Source of the DNA: Streptomyces sp. NBC_00459
GTDB taxonomy: Bacteria > Actinomycetota > Actinomycetes > Streptomycetales > Streptomycetaceae
Reading direction: 5' to 3'
DNA length: 64,000 nt
Assembly: GCF_036013955.1 (NCBI RefSeq)
Contig: NZ_CP107903.1
Span: forward strand, 4,774,001 to 4,838,000
Every line of letters begins with the position of its first letter. Positions within the stretch are counted from its first letter, which is position 1. The translations under genes were made by a program, and so were the position numbers. Under the pieces are notes generated by a model. The model searched no databases, was not told the origin of the DNA, and worked only from the letters and a program-made list of their open reading frames with translations. Shown here piece after piece: positions 16,555 through 23,863 of the stretch.

Positions 16555-17189
16555 CGACTGCTCCTTCCGTTTCCGTGTCCTTCGTCCGTCTCATGTCCGG
16601 GGTGCGGGCCGGTCTTTCGTTCCAGCTGGGCCGCCAGTCTCTTCTTCGCCCGGTGCAGCCGGATGCTCACGGCGTTCGCGCTCAGGCCGGTCACCTCGGC
16701 GATCCGGCTCGGGGTCAGTTCCTCGTACGCCCACAGGAGGACCACCTCCCGGTCCAGCGCGCGGAGTTGGGCGAGCGCAGAGTGCAGGGCCGTGTGGTCG
16801 GGGTCCTCCGTCTCCCGCGCCGGGCCCGCCGCCGTCCACGTCAGGCGTTCCAGCAGGGAACGTCTACGCCGGTCCGCGCGACGGGCGTTGGCAAGGCAGC
16901 CGCGGGCCACGCCGTAGCACCAGGGCAGCACGGCGTCGGGGTCGGGATCGGGGACGCGCCCCGACGCCTCCGGATCCGGTACATCCTCCGGATCCGGGTC
17001 GTCGTCCAGACCCGGTACGTCCTCGATACGGCGCCACAGCACCAGCAGCGTCTCCGAGAGGACGTCGTCGACCTGGTCGGCGTCCGCGCGCCGCAGCAGA
17101 TAGCGGTGCAGCGGCTCCGTCACAACGCGCGCCAGCGCCTCGAAGCGGGCCCGCTGATCCCGGGTGGCCCTCTGTTCCGTCTCCGTCAT
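16551..17189 (-). CDS. ECF-type RNA polymerase sigma factor
   Basis: A 212-residue sigma-70 family factor. Region 2 is FEALARVVTEPLHRYLLRRADADQVDDVLSETLLVLWRRI; region 4 is LDREVVLLWAYEELTPSRIAEVTGLSANAVSIRLHRAKKRLAAQL with a clear helix-turn-helix. The linker is unusually acidic, with several DPDPD/DPE repeats. The ATG at 17189 (MTETEQRAT) is chosen because a hairpin at 17237-17254 separates it from the upstream gene. A GTG at 17261, overlapping the upstream stop by 4 bp, is an alternative that would add 24 residues. It is cotranscribed with the anti-sigma-like gene. Confidence 0.92.
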   Translation of the reverse strand: MTETEQRATRDQRARFEALARVVTEPLHRYLLRRADADQVDDVLSETLLVLWRRIEDVPGLDDDPDPEDVPDPEASGRVPDPDPDAVLPWCYGVARGCLANARRADRRRRSLLERLTWTAAGPARETEDPDHTALHSALAQLRALDREVVLLWAYEELTPSRIAEVTGLSANAVSIRLHRAKKRLAAQLERKTGPHPGHETDEGHGNGRSSR

Positions 17190-17236
17190 GGATTCCACGA
17201 CCTGCCTTGTCCGGCACTCGTGGAATCCTTTCACTA

Positions 17237-17254
17237 CGGCTCGGTCACGAGCCG
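17237..17254 (-). terminator. Hairpin between TIGR03943 gene and sigma-factor gene
   Basis: CGGCTCG-GTCA-CGAGCCG forms a 7-bp perfect stem just after the TIGR03943 stop. It has no T-run. It may separate the permease operon from the sigma operon. Confidence 0.5.
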
Positions 17255-17257
17255 CGA

Positions 17258-18010
17258 TCACCTTTTCTCGTACGGATTCGACGGCTCCGCGACCTTCTTC
17301 ACCGACCCCGCGTCCAGCACGGGCGGCCAGGCCGCGTCCGAGCCCAGCTTCCCCTTGGGCACCCAGGTTCCGGTGACCGTGACCCAGGTGTCCGTGACCG
17401 GGGCGTCGGCGTCGCGGATCTCGACCTTGCTCGTCGAGGCGTCGGCCGCGCAGCAGGAGACGAGGAGGCGGGTGACGTACCAGGCACCGTCGTCCCCGTG
17501 GGTGACGAAGCCGGTCAGCCGGACCGTACGGCCTTTCAGGGACCGCCCGCTGTCGAAGATCGCGCGCGAGCTGAACTCGCCGACCGTCAGCTCCAGCGGA
17601 TTCCCGGCGGCCAGCGCGGGGAACGTGCCCACGCCCTGCGCGGCCCGCTGAGCCGCCTCCCGGTCCGCGCTGTACGAGCCCAGGGCGGGCGGTGGGAAGA
17701 GGAGCAGCGCGAGAGCGGGGAGGGTGAGCAGCCAGGCGACCCGGGACCCGTGCCCATGATCATGTCCATCCCCGTGATCATGACCGCCATCGTCGTCGTG
17801 ATCGTCATCGTGATCGTGCTGCTCGTGTTCGCCCCGCCCCCGCGTCACGGCGGCCACCACGCCCAGCAGGACCAGCACCACCCCGGACACCACCAGATAC
17901 GGCCGCAGCCCCTCCTGCACGTACCGCAGATACAGCTCGCTGAACAGCGCGATGCGCAGCACCGCCCCGCCCGTCAGCAACAACAGGACAGCGGACCCGT
18001 ACCGCCTCAC
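17258..18010 (-). CDS. TIGR03943-family membrane protein with His-rich metal-binding linker
   Basis: A 250-residue protein with two N-terminal membrane helices (YGSAVLLLLTGGAVLRIALF, YLVVSGVVLVLLGVVAAVT), a His/Asp-rich segment (HDHDDDHDDDGGHDHGDGHD, about residues 70-95), a third helix (WLLTLPALALLLFPPPALG), then an extracytoplasmic OB-like domain with a CC pair (TRLLVSCCAADAS). The family is regularly paired with the permease encoded just upstream. GTG 18010 overlaps that permease's stop by 4 bp (GTGA), so the two are coupled. The His cluster suggests binding of zinc or another transition metal, which is inference. Confidence 0.88.
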   Translation of the reverse strand: MRRYGSAVLLLLTGGAVLRIALFSELYLRYVQEGLRPYLVVSGVVLVLLGVVAAVTRGRGEHEQHDHDDDHDDDGGHDHGDGHDHGHGSRVAWLLTLPALALLLFPPPALGSYSADREAAQRAAQGVGTFPALAAGNPLELTVGEFSSRAIFDSGRSLKGRTVRLTGFVTHGDDGAWYVTRLLVSCCAADASTSKVEIRDADAPVTDTWVTVTGTWVPKGKLGSDAAWPPVLDAGSVKKVAEPSNPYEKR

Positions 18011-19077
18011 AACAACCACCACCCGACGACCACGCTGCTGGTGACCGCGACCACCCATGTCACCGACGAGAACCGGACGGCGAAGGACCGGCCGAAGGTG
18101 CCCGCCTGGAGGGCGATCAGCTTCAGGTCGACCATCGGGCCGACCACCATGAAGGCGAGCCGGGCCGTGGGGGAGAAGCCGCTGAGCGAGGCCGCGACGA
18201 AGGCGTCCGCCTCGCTGCACACGCACAGCACGACCGCCAGTACGGCGAGCAGCAGCACGGACAGCCACGCCGAGCCGGTGAACACGTCGAGCACGGATCT
18301 CGGTACGACGATGTTGAAGGTCGCCGCCGCCCCCGCACCCAGCACCAGGAAGCCGCCCGCGTGCAGGAAGTCGTGCTGGAGCCCGGCCAGGAACCCGCGC
18401 CAGCCGAAGGCCGACGGCCCACTGCTCCCCGATGTGGGCCTGCGCAGCCACTCCTCCCGCCCGAACCGTGCCCACAGCCAGCCCATGACCACCGCCGTGG
18501 CCAGGGAGGCCACCAGCCGCCCGAGCACCATCTTCGGCTGGCCGGGGAAGGCGATGGAGGTCGCCACCAGCACCACCGGATTGATGGCCGGAGCGGACAG
18601 CAGAAAGGCGAGCGCGGCGGCCGGGGCCACCCCGCGCCGCATCAGACTTCCCGCCACCGGCACGGACGCGCACTCGCACCCCGGGAGGACGACCCCCGCC
18701 GCGCCCGCGATCGGCACGGCGAGCGCCTGGTTGCGCGGCAGCAGCCGGGTGAACACCTTCTCCGGTACGAACGCCCCGATCGCCGCCGACACCACCGTGC
18801 CCAGCAGCAGGAACGGCACCCCTTGCACCACGACCGCCGTGAACACCGTCCACCAGGCGGCCACGGCGGGCGTGTACAGGTCCAGGGCGACGGTCGGCCC
18901 GAGTACGGAGGCGACGGTGGCGATCGCGATCAGCGCGACGCCACCGACGACGGCGTACACGGACGCGCGTACGACGTACCGCAGCGCGTCGGCCACACTG
19001 CGCCCGCCGCCGCCGTATCCGCCGTACCCTCCGCCGTGCTCGCTGTCCAAGCGCCCGTACCGTTCCGATCCGGTCAT
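18007..19077 (-). CDS. Permease of the DUF318/ArsP_1 family
   Basis: A 356-residue protein with about eight membrane helices. The family signature VLPGCECASVPVAGSLMRRG and the following AFLLSAPAINPVVLVATS are present; the Cys pair in GCEC is thought to take part in substrate handling. The N-terminus is Gly/Tyr-rich (YGGYGGGG). Relatives export trivalent organoarsenicals or are linked to metal homeostasis. With a TIGR03943 partner and no ars genes nearby, a metal or metal-cofactor role is more likely, but the substrate is unknown. No zinc-regulator box was recognised upstream. Confidence 0.88.
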   Translation of the reverse strand: MTGSERYGRLDSEHGGGYGGYGGGGRSVADALRYVVRASVYAVVGGVALIAIATVASVLGPTVALDLYTPAVAAWWTVFTAVVVQGVPFLLLGTVVSAAIGAFVPEKVFTRLLPRNQALAVPIAGAAGVVLPGCECASVPVAGSLMRRGVAPAAALAFLLSAPAINPVVLVATSIAFPGQPKMVLGRLVASLATAVVMGWLWARFGREEWLRRPTSGSSGPSAFGWRGFLAGLQHDFLHAGGFLVLGAGAAATFNIVVPRSVLDVFTGSAWLSVLLLAVLAVVLCVCSEADAFVAASLSGFSPTARLAFMVVGPMVDLKLIALQAGTFGRSFAVRFSSVTWVVAVTSSVVVGWWLL

Positions 19078-19134
19078 ATGTTCACAGGTCCGGCCGAAGA
19101 GTATCCGCCCGTACTGTGCGCCGGCCCCGATTCG

Positions 19135-20478
19135 TCAGAGAGGAGGCTGTGCGGGCGCCGGGCCGAGGGTGGTGGTCCCTGGAGCCGTACGATGCCCCAG
19201 CCCCGTCCGGTAGGCGTCCAGCGCGGCCTCCACCCGGCCCGTCCGGCGCAGTAGATCCCCGAGCAGCCGGCACAGGTCGGCGAGGTCGCCGGCGGCGCCC
19301 GCGCGCTCCAGGACGCTGAGGGCGCGGACGTAGTGCTCCTCCGCCCGGTCCGTGTCGCGGGCGTCCTCGGCGATGATGCCGAGCAGCCGGTGGGCGGCGG
19401 CCGAGTGGACGGCGCCGCGCTCCGAGGACAGATCCCCGAGGACGTCGTGCAGCAGCGCCGCCGCCTCGTCCGACTTGCCGCGCCGGTGCAGTACGTCGGC
19501 CAGCTCGACCGTGACCTGGCTGCTGTAGAGGGCGGCGCGCTTGGCGGACAGCATGGCGTGGGCCTCCCTCAACTCGGCCTCGGCCAGTGCGAGTTCGTTC
19601 TGCTGGGCGTGCAGATAGCCGCGCATCCAGTGGCAGTTGGCCAGCTCGGTACGGATCTGCAGCTGCCGGTACAGTTCGGCGGCCTTCGCCAGCGAGGCGT
19701 CGGCGTCCGCGTACCGTCCCTCGGCGAGCATCGTCCGGGCTACCTGCCGGTGCATCCGGGCGGCCAGCGCCGGATCGCTCACCTGCGGGGCGAGCGCGAG
19801 GGCGAGTTCTGCCGCCTGGGCGGCCCGCGCGTGGGCGCCCATGTCCATGTAGGGGGCGATGGAACTGGCGTAGAGGGGGAGGAGTGCGTCCGGATCGTGC
19901 AGCCCACTGCGATTCAGCTCGTCGATCGTGGACTCCAGAAGGTATACGGAGTAACGGAGTTCACCGGCCAGATAGTGCGCGACGGCCCGGCCGCGCAGGG
20001 CGGGGACCCGGCCGGTCAGGGGCTCGTCGGCCAGACACCGCTCGGCGAGCTCGAAGTACTCCTGGGCGGCGGCGAGATCCCCGGTCTCCACCCCGCACTC
20101 GCCGAGCCCGAGCAACGCGGCGGCCTCCTCCGCGAGGAGCCCGAGCCGCGCGGCCTCCTCCCTCAGATCCCCGTACTGCTTGGCCGCCGCCTCGGTCTCG
20201 CCGGTGGCGAGGGTGCGCTGGGCGTCGGTGAGGCGCAGCCGGACGTCGGTGGCCAGGTGGGCGGGCCGCCCGGTCACCACCTCCTCGTACGCCACCCCGA
20301 GCCGCTCGGCGATGTGCCGCAACGCCTCGTCGGAGGCGCGCACACGGCCCGCCTCCAGGGTGGAGATGTAGGCGGGGGTGTAGGCGGGCTCCGCCAACTG
20401 CCGCTGTGTCAGCCCCTGCTCGATACGCAGCCGTTGCACCCTGCGCCCGATGACTTCCGGGTCGTCGCGCTCTGCCAT
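19135..20478 (-). CDS. XRE-family regulator with C-terminal TPR domain
   Basis: A 447-residue protein. The XRE helix-turn-helix spans about residues 9-65 (RVQRLRIEQGLTQRQLAEPAYTPAYISTLEAGRVRASDEALRHIAERLGV). The rest is a continuous helical array of tetratricopeptide repeats (LGLGECGVETGDLAAAQEYFELAERC, MHRQVARTMLAEGRYADADASLAKAAELY, LLGDLLRRTGRVEAALDAYRTGL). This is the architecture of RRNPP-like peptide-binding regulators. It is divergent from a gene for a small secreted peptide, and palindromic TTAAGC repeats lie between them. ATG 20478 gives MAERDDPEVIGRRVQ. Confidence 0.9.
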   Translation of the reverse strand: MAERDDPEVIGRRVQRLRIEQGLTQRQLAEPAYTPAYISTLEAGRVRASDEALRHIAERLGVAYEEVVTGRPAHLATDVRLRLTDAQRTLATGETEAAAKQYGDLREEAARLGLLAEEAAALLGLGECGVETGDLAAAQEYFELAERCLADEPLTGRVPALRGRAVAHYLAGELRYSVYLLESTIDELNRSGLHDPDALLPLYASSIAPYMDMGAHARAAQAAELALALAPQVSDPALAARMHRQVARTMLAEGRYADADASLAKAAELYRQLQIRTELANCHWMRGYLHAQQNELALAEAELREAHAMLSAKRAALYSSQVTVELADVLHRRGKSDEAAALLHDVLGDLSSERGAVHSAAAHRLLGIIAEDARDTDRAEEHYVRALSVLERAGAAGDLADLCRLLGDLLRRTGRVEAALDAYRTGLGHRTAPGTTTLGPAPAQPPL

Positions 20479-20528
20479 CGCCCAACTCCCGTGTGCCTAC
20501 TTGCCGTTGAGGTCCGTCAACCTCTACG

Positions 20529-20554
20529 TTAAGCCACGGGTTAAGCGTGCTTAA
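20529..20554. promoter_or_regulatory. Putative operator of the XRE-TPR regulator
   Basis: Three TTAAGC half-sites lie in the 102-bp divergent gap: TTAAGC at 20529-20534 and 20541-20546 (12 bp apart), and its inverse GCTTAA at 20549-20554. The last two form a 6-2-6 palindrome, TTAAGCGTGCTTAA. This A/T-rich cluster is unlike the surrounding DNA and is placed to control both divergent genes. Confidence 0.65.
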
Positions 20555-20580
20555 TACGTCGCTGTTGTTGCGAGGTTGCC

Positions 20581-20745
20581 GTGCTCTCACACTTCAGAGC
20601 GGTCTGCGCGGCGATCGTCGCCGCCGCCACACTCATCATCGCAGCGAACGCCGGCCCGGCACGGGCGGCGGAGCCGCGTCACGTCGGGCCACCGAGCCAG
20701 GAAACGAGTCAGGAACTGGGGCAGGCGCAGGGCCGGCCGGGGTAG
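20581..20745 (+). CDS. Small secreted peptide precursor (54 aa), candidate signalling peptide
   Basis: The GTG at 20581 opens a 54-codon frame. MLSHFRAVCAAIVAAATLII is a basic-then-hydrophobic signal segment, ending at an AxA-type site (GPARA). A short hydrophilic tail of about 25 residues, AEPRHVGPPSQETSQELGQA followed by QGRPG, then a TAG at 20743. It is divergent from the XRE-TPR regulator, 102 bp away. TPR regulators of the RRNPP group bind small exported peptides, so this may be its cognate signal. That link is inference. No strong Shine-Dalgarno is seen upstream, and the frame is too short for many gene callers. Confidence 0.6.
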   Translation: MLSHFRAVCAAIVAAATLIIAANAGPARAAEPRHVGPPSQETSQELGQAQGRPG

Positions 20746-20796
20746 GGAAGCGTCAGTTCCAGCAGACCATCAGAACTGCCGGAACCTCGCCCTCGC

Positions 20797-21456
20797 TCAG
20801 AACTCCGCCGTGTCCAGCTCGAACCCCAGGGGCGCGGGCAAGGGCACGGTCAGGCCCAGTTTGTGCTTCAGGCTCTTGGCGTAGTCGTCGCCCGACGGCT
20901 CGGAGTACACCAGCACCTCGCCCTCCTCCCGGTCGATCAGCAGATAGACGGGAATGTCGGCACGGGCGTAACCGCGGATCTTCTTGTCACGGTCGCGGGC
21001 TGCGGTCGACTCGGAGGTGACCTCGGCCACCAGGAGTACGGGGGCCGCATCGTGCCACTCCTCCCGGTCGTCGAAACTGCCCTTCGGCGCGACGACCAGG
21101 TCGGGGATGACATGGCCGGTCTCGGATGCTCCGGGAACGTTCAGGCCGATGCCTGTGTAGCGGCCCAGCCCCTTGTTGTGGTCCCGGACCTGCCCGCTGA
21201 GCTCCGACACGATCTCCTCGTGCTCCCCATTCGCCGGTGGCACCACGTAGATCTCCCCTTCGACCAGCTCTACGCGCCAGCCCTCAGGGGCCGCCGCACT
21301 GAACAGCTCGAAGGCCTGCTCGACGCTTGCGCCGCCCAGGTACTCACGCATACGCCTCTCGTAGCGCTCGCCGTCGGGATCATCAGGATCGTCGTACGGA
21401 CCATGAATGGCCTCGCCCTGGTAACCCGGCATGATGATCGGCTCCGCCGTCGCCAT
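20797..21456 (-). CDS. Uma2-family putative endonuclease (DUF820)
   Basis: A 219-residue protein with the Uma2/DUF820 PD-(D/E)xK-like core: WRVELVEGEIYVVPPANGEHEEIVSEL, GHVIPDLVVAPKGSF, PVLLVAEVTSESTAARDRDKKIRGYARADIPVYLLIDREEG. The likely catalytic residues are the Asp of IPDLVV, the Glu of VAEVTS, and the Lys of DRDKK. Streptomyces carries many such genes and their role is unresolved. ATG 21456 gives MATAEPIIM. It is monocistronic by position, with about 50 bp to the small-peptide gene stop on its 3' side. Confidence 0.88.
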   Translation of the reverse strand: MATAEPIIMPGYQGEAIHGPYDDPDDPDGERYERRMREYLGGASVEQAFELFSAAAPEGWRVELVEGEIYVVPPANGEHEEIVSELSGQVRDHNKGLGRYTGIGLNVPGASETGHVIPDLVVAPKGSFDDREEWHDAAPVLLVAEVTSESTAARDRDKKIRGYARADIPVYLLIDREEGEVLVYSEPSGDDYAKSLKHKLGLTVPLPAPLGFELDTAEF

Positions 21457-21576
21457 GTCAGACCTCCTTCGCTCAGCGCGACAGTCCCAGAGTAGACCGG
21501 CGGCCCTGATACGGAATCCGAAGCCATTCACTCGAACGAGTGTGCTGTTACGTTTCCGCAGGCCGCCCGCCTCCCC

Positions 21577-23100
21577 TCAGGCGACAGGCGTCGCCGAAGC
21601 CTCCGAAGCCCCACGCCCCGTCAGCGGGCTCTTCCCCCCACTCACCCCGAAGTAGATCGTCCCCGCGACCAGCACCCCGATGAACCACGAGTACGGGCCC
21701 AGCGCCGCCCCGTACCCGGCGGGTCCGTACGTCGGCAGGATGCTGGAGAAGAGCGCGCCGACTGCCGCCGCCGCGAAGGCGCGGATGTTCCAGCCGCCCT
21801 GGAAGCGGAACTCGCCGTCCTCCTTGTAGAGGTCGGGGACGTTCAACTGGGCCTTGCGGATGAGGTAGTAGTCGACCACGACCACGCCGAAGATCGGGCC
21901 CATCGTCGAGCCGATGGCGTTGACGAAGCTGGGGGCGTTGTCCCAGGGGTGGAGGGGGTAGAGGAGCAGCGCGATGACCGCCGCGATCAGGCCGCCCCGC
22001 TTGAAGGTGATGTGCTTCGGGGCCACGTTGGCGAAGTCGAAGGCCGGGCTGACGAAGTTGGCGACGACGTTGATGCCGAGGGTCGCGACCGCGAACGTCA
22101 GGGCGGCCAGCAGGACCAGGAACGCGCTGTCGAACTTCGCCGAGATCGCCGCCGGTTCGAGGATGACCTCGCCGTACACCTTGCTGGCGGAGGCGGTTGT
22201 CAGCGCCGCCACCAGCGAGAACAGGATCAGGTTGACCGGCAGGCCCCAGACGTTGCCCTTCTTCAGGGTCTTCTCGTCCGGGGTGAAGCGGGCGAAGTCA
22301 CCGAAGTTCAGGAACAGCGCGGCGAAGTACGTCACCCAGGTCGCGGCGATCGCCGCTATCGCGGCGAACGAACCGGGCGTCACGTCCAGACCGGTCGCGT
22401 TCTTCGCCAGCGCCGCCAGGTCCTTGGCCGGCATGTCGATGGAGAGGGACAGCGTGCCCGCCTTCACCGACAGGGCCACCGCCAGCACCAGCATCATCAG
22501 CCAGACGGCCGGGCCCGCGAAGTCCTGGAACCGGCGGACCGTCTCCATGCCCTTGCTGATGATCAGCAGTTGGGCCGCCCAGACGGCGAGGTAGCAGATG
22601 ACCTCAAGGCCGCTGTGGTCGAACAGCCTGCTCGTCTCGTGCAGGTGCTTCGGGCCGTCGTAGCGGATCAGGAAGGCCACGATCGCGCCTGCCGCCGCGC
22701 TGGTCTGGGCGCCGTACCAGAACGTGGCGACGATCGCCCTGACCAACGCCGGTACGTTCGCGCCGAACGTGCCGAAGGAGGCGCGGGCCAGGACCGGGTA
22801 CGGGACACCCGTCCGCACGCCCGCCTTTCCGATCAGCGTCATCAGGTAGTAGATGACCAGCGATCCGACGCCGATGCCGATCAGGAACTTGAAGGTGTTG
22901 CCGGCGACCAGGAACAGGCTGGCGGCGAGGAAGTAGCCGTACAGACTGTGTACGTCCGAGGTCCACACGTTGAAGATGCTGAACGCGCCCCACTTGCGCT
23001 CGGTGGCCGGGGCGAGGTCCTCGTTGTAGAGGCGGGGGGAGTAGCCCTCCCTGTCCGCGGTCTCCGTATCTCCGCCTGGGTCTCTGACCGTGTCCGTCAT
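21577..23100 (-). CDS. NCS1-family nucleobase/allantoin/hydantoin transporter
   Basis: A 507-residue, 12-helix cation symporter. NCS1 landmarks are LYNEDLAPATERKWGAFSIFNVWTSDVHS near the N-terminus, GVPYPVLARASFGTFGANVPALVRA, TFWYGAQTSAAA, and NFGDFARFTPDEKTLKKGNVWGLP. The WYGAQT motif and the neighbouring pattern match bacterial uracil, allantoin or hydantoin carriers; the exact substrate cannot be read. ATG 23100 follows an AGGAAGAGAA-type ribosome site. No catabolic genes adjoin it. Confidence 0.92.
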   Translation of the reverse strand: MTDTVRDPGGDTETADREGYSPRLYNEDLAPATERKWGAFSIFNVWTSDVHSLYGYFLAASLFLVAGNTFKFLIGIGVGSLVIYYLMTLIGKAGVRTGVPYPVLARASFGTFGANVPALVRAIVATFWYGAQTSAAAGAIVAFLIRYDGPKHLHETSRLFDHSGLEVICYLAVWAAQLLIISKGMETVRRFQDFAGPAVWLMMLVLAVALSVKAGTLSLSIDMPAKDLAALAKNATGLDVTPGSFAAIAAIAATWVTYFAALFLNFGDFARFTPDEKTLKKGNVWGLPVNLILFSLVAALTTASASKVYGEVILEPAAISAKFDSAFLVLLAALTFAVATLGINVVANFVSPAFDFANVAPKHITFKRGGLIAAVIALLLYPLHPWDNAPSFVNAIGSTMGPIFGVVVVDYYLIRKAQLNVPDLYKEDGEFRFQGGWNIRAFAAAAVGALFSSILPTYGPAGYGAALGPYSWFIGVLVAGTIYFGVSGGKSPLTGRGASEASATPVA

Positions 23101-23334
23101 CGCGTTCTCTTCCTGCGCGGGTCGCCACGATGGCGCCGGATGGCGTAAAGAGAACGGGCAGGATGTTTCTCCCAAATGCCGCACGCGTAACCGGACTGTC
23201 AATGGAAGTTTTCTTCCACTGAACGAAACGGGGCCGTACCGATAGCCCCCAAGTACGGCTCAAAGGGGCAATGCGAGAATCGGCCGAACCGGGAGGTGAG
23301 CGAAGAAGGTCAAGAGAGGCAGGAGAGGCAGGAG

Positions 23335-23565
23335 ATGGAAGAGACGAACGAGAAGAAGCGCGGGATTCCACTGGCCCACGTGGCCCTCACGCTCTACTCC
23401 GTCGGCCTCGCCCACTTCCTGACCACCCTGATCTTCCACTTCTCCGTCGACAACCTGATCGACGCCCTGGTGAGACTGGTCCTCGGGACGGGAACGACCA
23501 CCGTGCTCGTCCTGATCGTCGTCATCGTCAGGGAGAGAAGGAAGAAAAGGAGTGCGGAGGCCTGA
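23335..23565 (+). CDS. Small two-helix membrane protein, unknown
   Basis: A 76-residue protein beginning MEETNEKKRGIPLAHVALTL. Two hydrophobic segments (IPLAHVALTLYSVGLAHFLTTLIFHF and LVLGTGTTTVLVLIVVIV) are followed by a strongly basic end RERRKKRS. The ATG at 23335 is favoured by the GGAGAGGCAGGAG purine tract before it; a GTG 13 codons earlier has only an adjacent ribosome site. Family not recognised. Confidence 0.55.
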   Translation: MEETNEKKRGIPLAHVALTLYSVGLAHFLTTLIFHFSVDNLIDALVRLVLGTGTTTVLVLIVVIVRERRKKRSAEA

Positions 23566-23598
23566 GCTTCGCCGTCCGGGCCCACAGCAAAAGACAAA

Positions 23599-23623
23599 GG
23601 CAAGGAGTTCTGAACCCCTTGCC
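23599..23623. terminator. 25-bp near-perfect inverted repeat upstream of the RAE
   Basis: GGCAAGG-A-GTTC-T-GAAC-C-CCTTGCC folds on itself with one mismatch. It lies 34 bp after the small membrane gene and 24 bp before the rifamycin-associated element. It may be a terminator insulating the helR promoter, or an operator. No T-run follows. Confidence 0.5.
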
Positions 23624-23646
23624 ATGTTCAAGATATAGCGCACCGG

Positions 23647-23666
23647 GGGGCTTGCGGCAAGGCCCC
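23647..23666 (+). promoter_or_regulatory. Rifamycin-associated element (RAE)
   Basis: GGGGCTTGCGGCAAGGCCCC matches, from memory, the published RAE inverted-repeat consensus found upstream of rifamycin-inactivating and RNA-polymerase-protecting genes in actinomycetes. It lies 60 bp before the glycosyltransferase stub and 194 bp before the helR coding start. A GATATA/TATAGC -10-like sequence directly precedes it (about 23631-23639). RAE confers induction by rifamycins; that function is established for the element, not shown here. Confidence 0.85.
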
Positions 23667-23725
23667 CGTCATACCGCAGAATCTCCGGCCTAGGGCCTGG
23701 AACTGCGGAAACGGGGAGTCTCGAA

Positions 23726-23863
23726 GTGCGTGTTCTGTTGTCGACCCATGGGTCGATCGGAGATGGCCGGCCGATGGCCGCCGCCCTCGCGGTGGCGTTG
23801 CCGGAATTCGGGGCCGAGGTACGGGTGTGCGCGCCGTCGCCCGGACGGGAGTGCATGCAGTGA
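23726..23863 (+). pseudogene. N-terminal stub of a rifampin-type glycosyltransferase, now a 45-codon leader
   Basis: From GTG 23726 the frame reads VRVLLSTHGSIGDGRPMAAA then LAVALPEFGAEVRVCAPSPG, ending RECMQ and TGA at 23861. This is the first beta-alpha-beta unit of an MGT/UGT-type glycosyltransferase; the usual opening is MRVLLST-GSRGDVEP followed by LGAEVRVCAPP. The remaining 350-plus residues are gone. RAE elements commonly precede a rifampin glycosyltransferase gene (rgt), so this looks like a deletion relic. GGGGAG lies upstream as a ribosome site. Its TGA overlaps the likely helR GTG by 4 bp, so it may still couple translation into helR. Confidence 0.75.

Noticed and set aside
18007..19077. 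Considered as an arsenic-resistance (arsP) gene.
   Set aside because: The permease family fits, but no arsR, arsC or arsM is nearby and the TIGR03943 partner points elsewhere.
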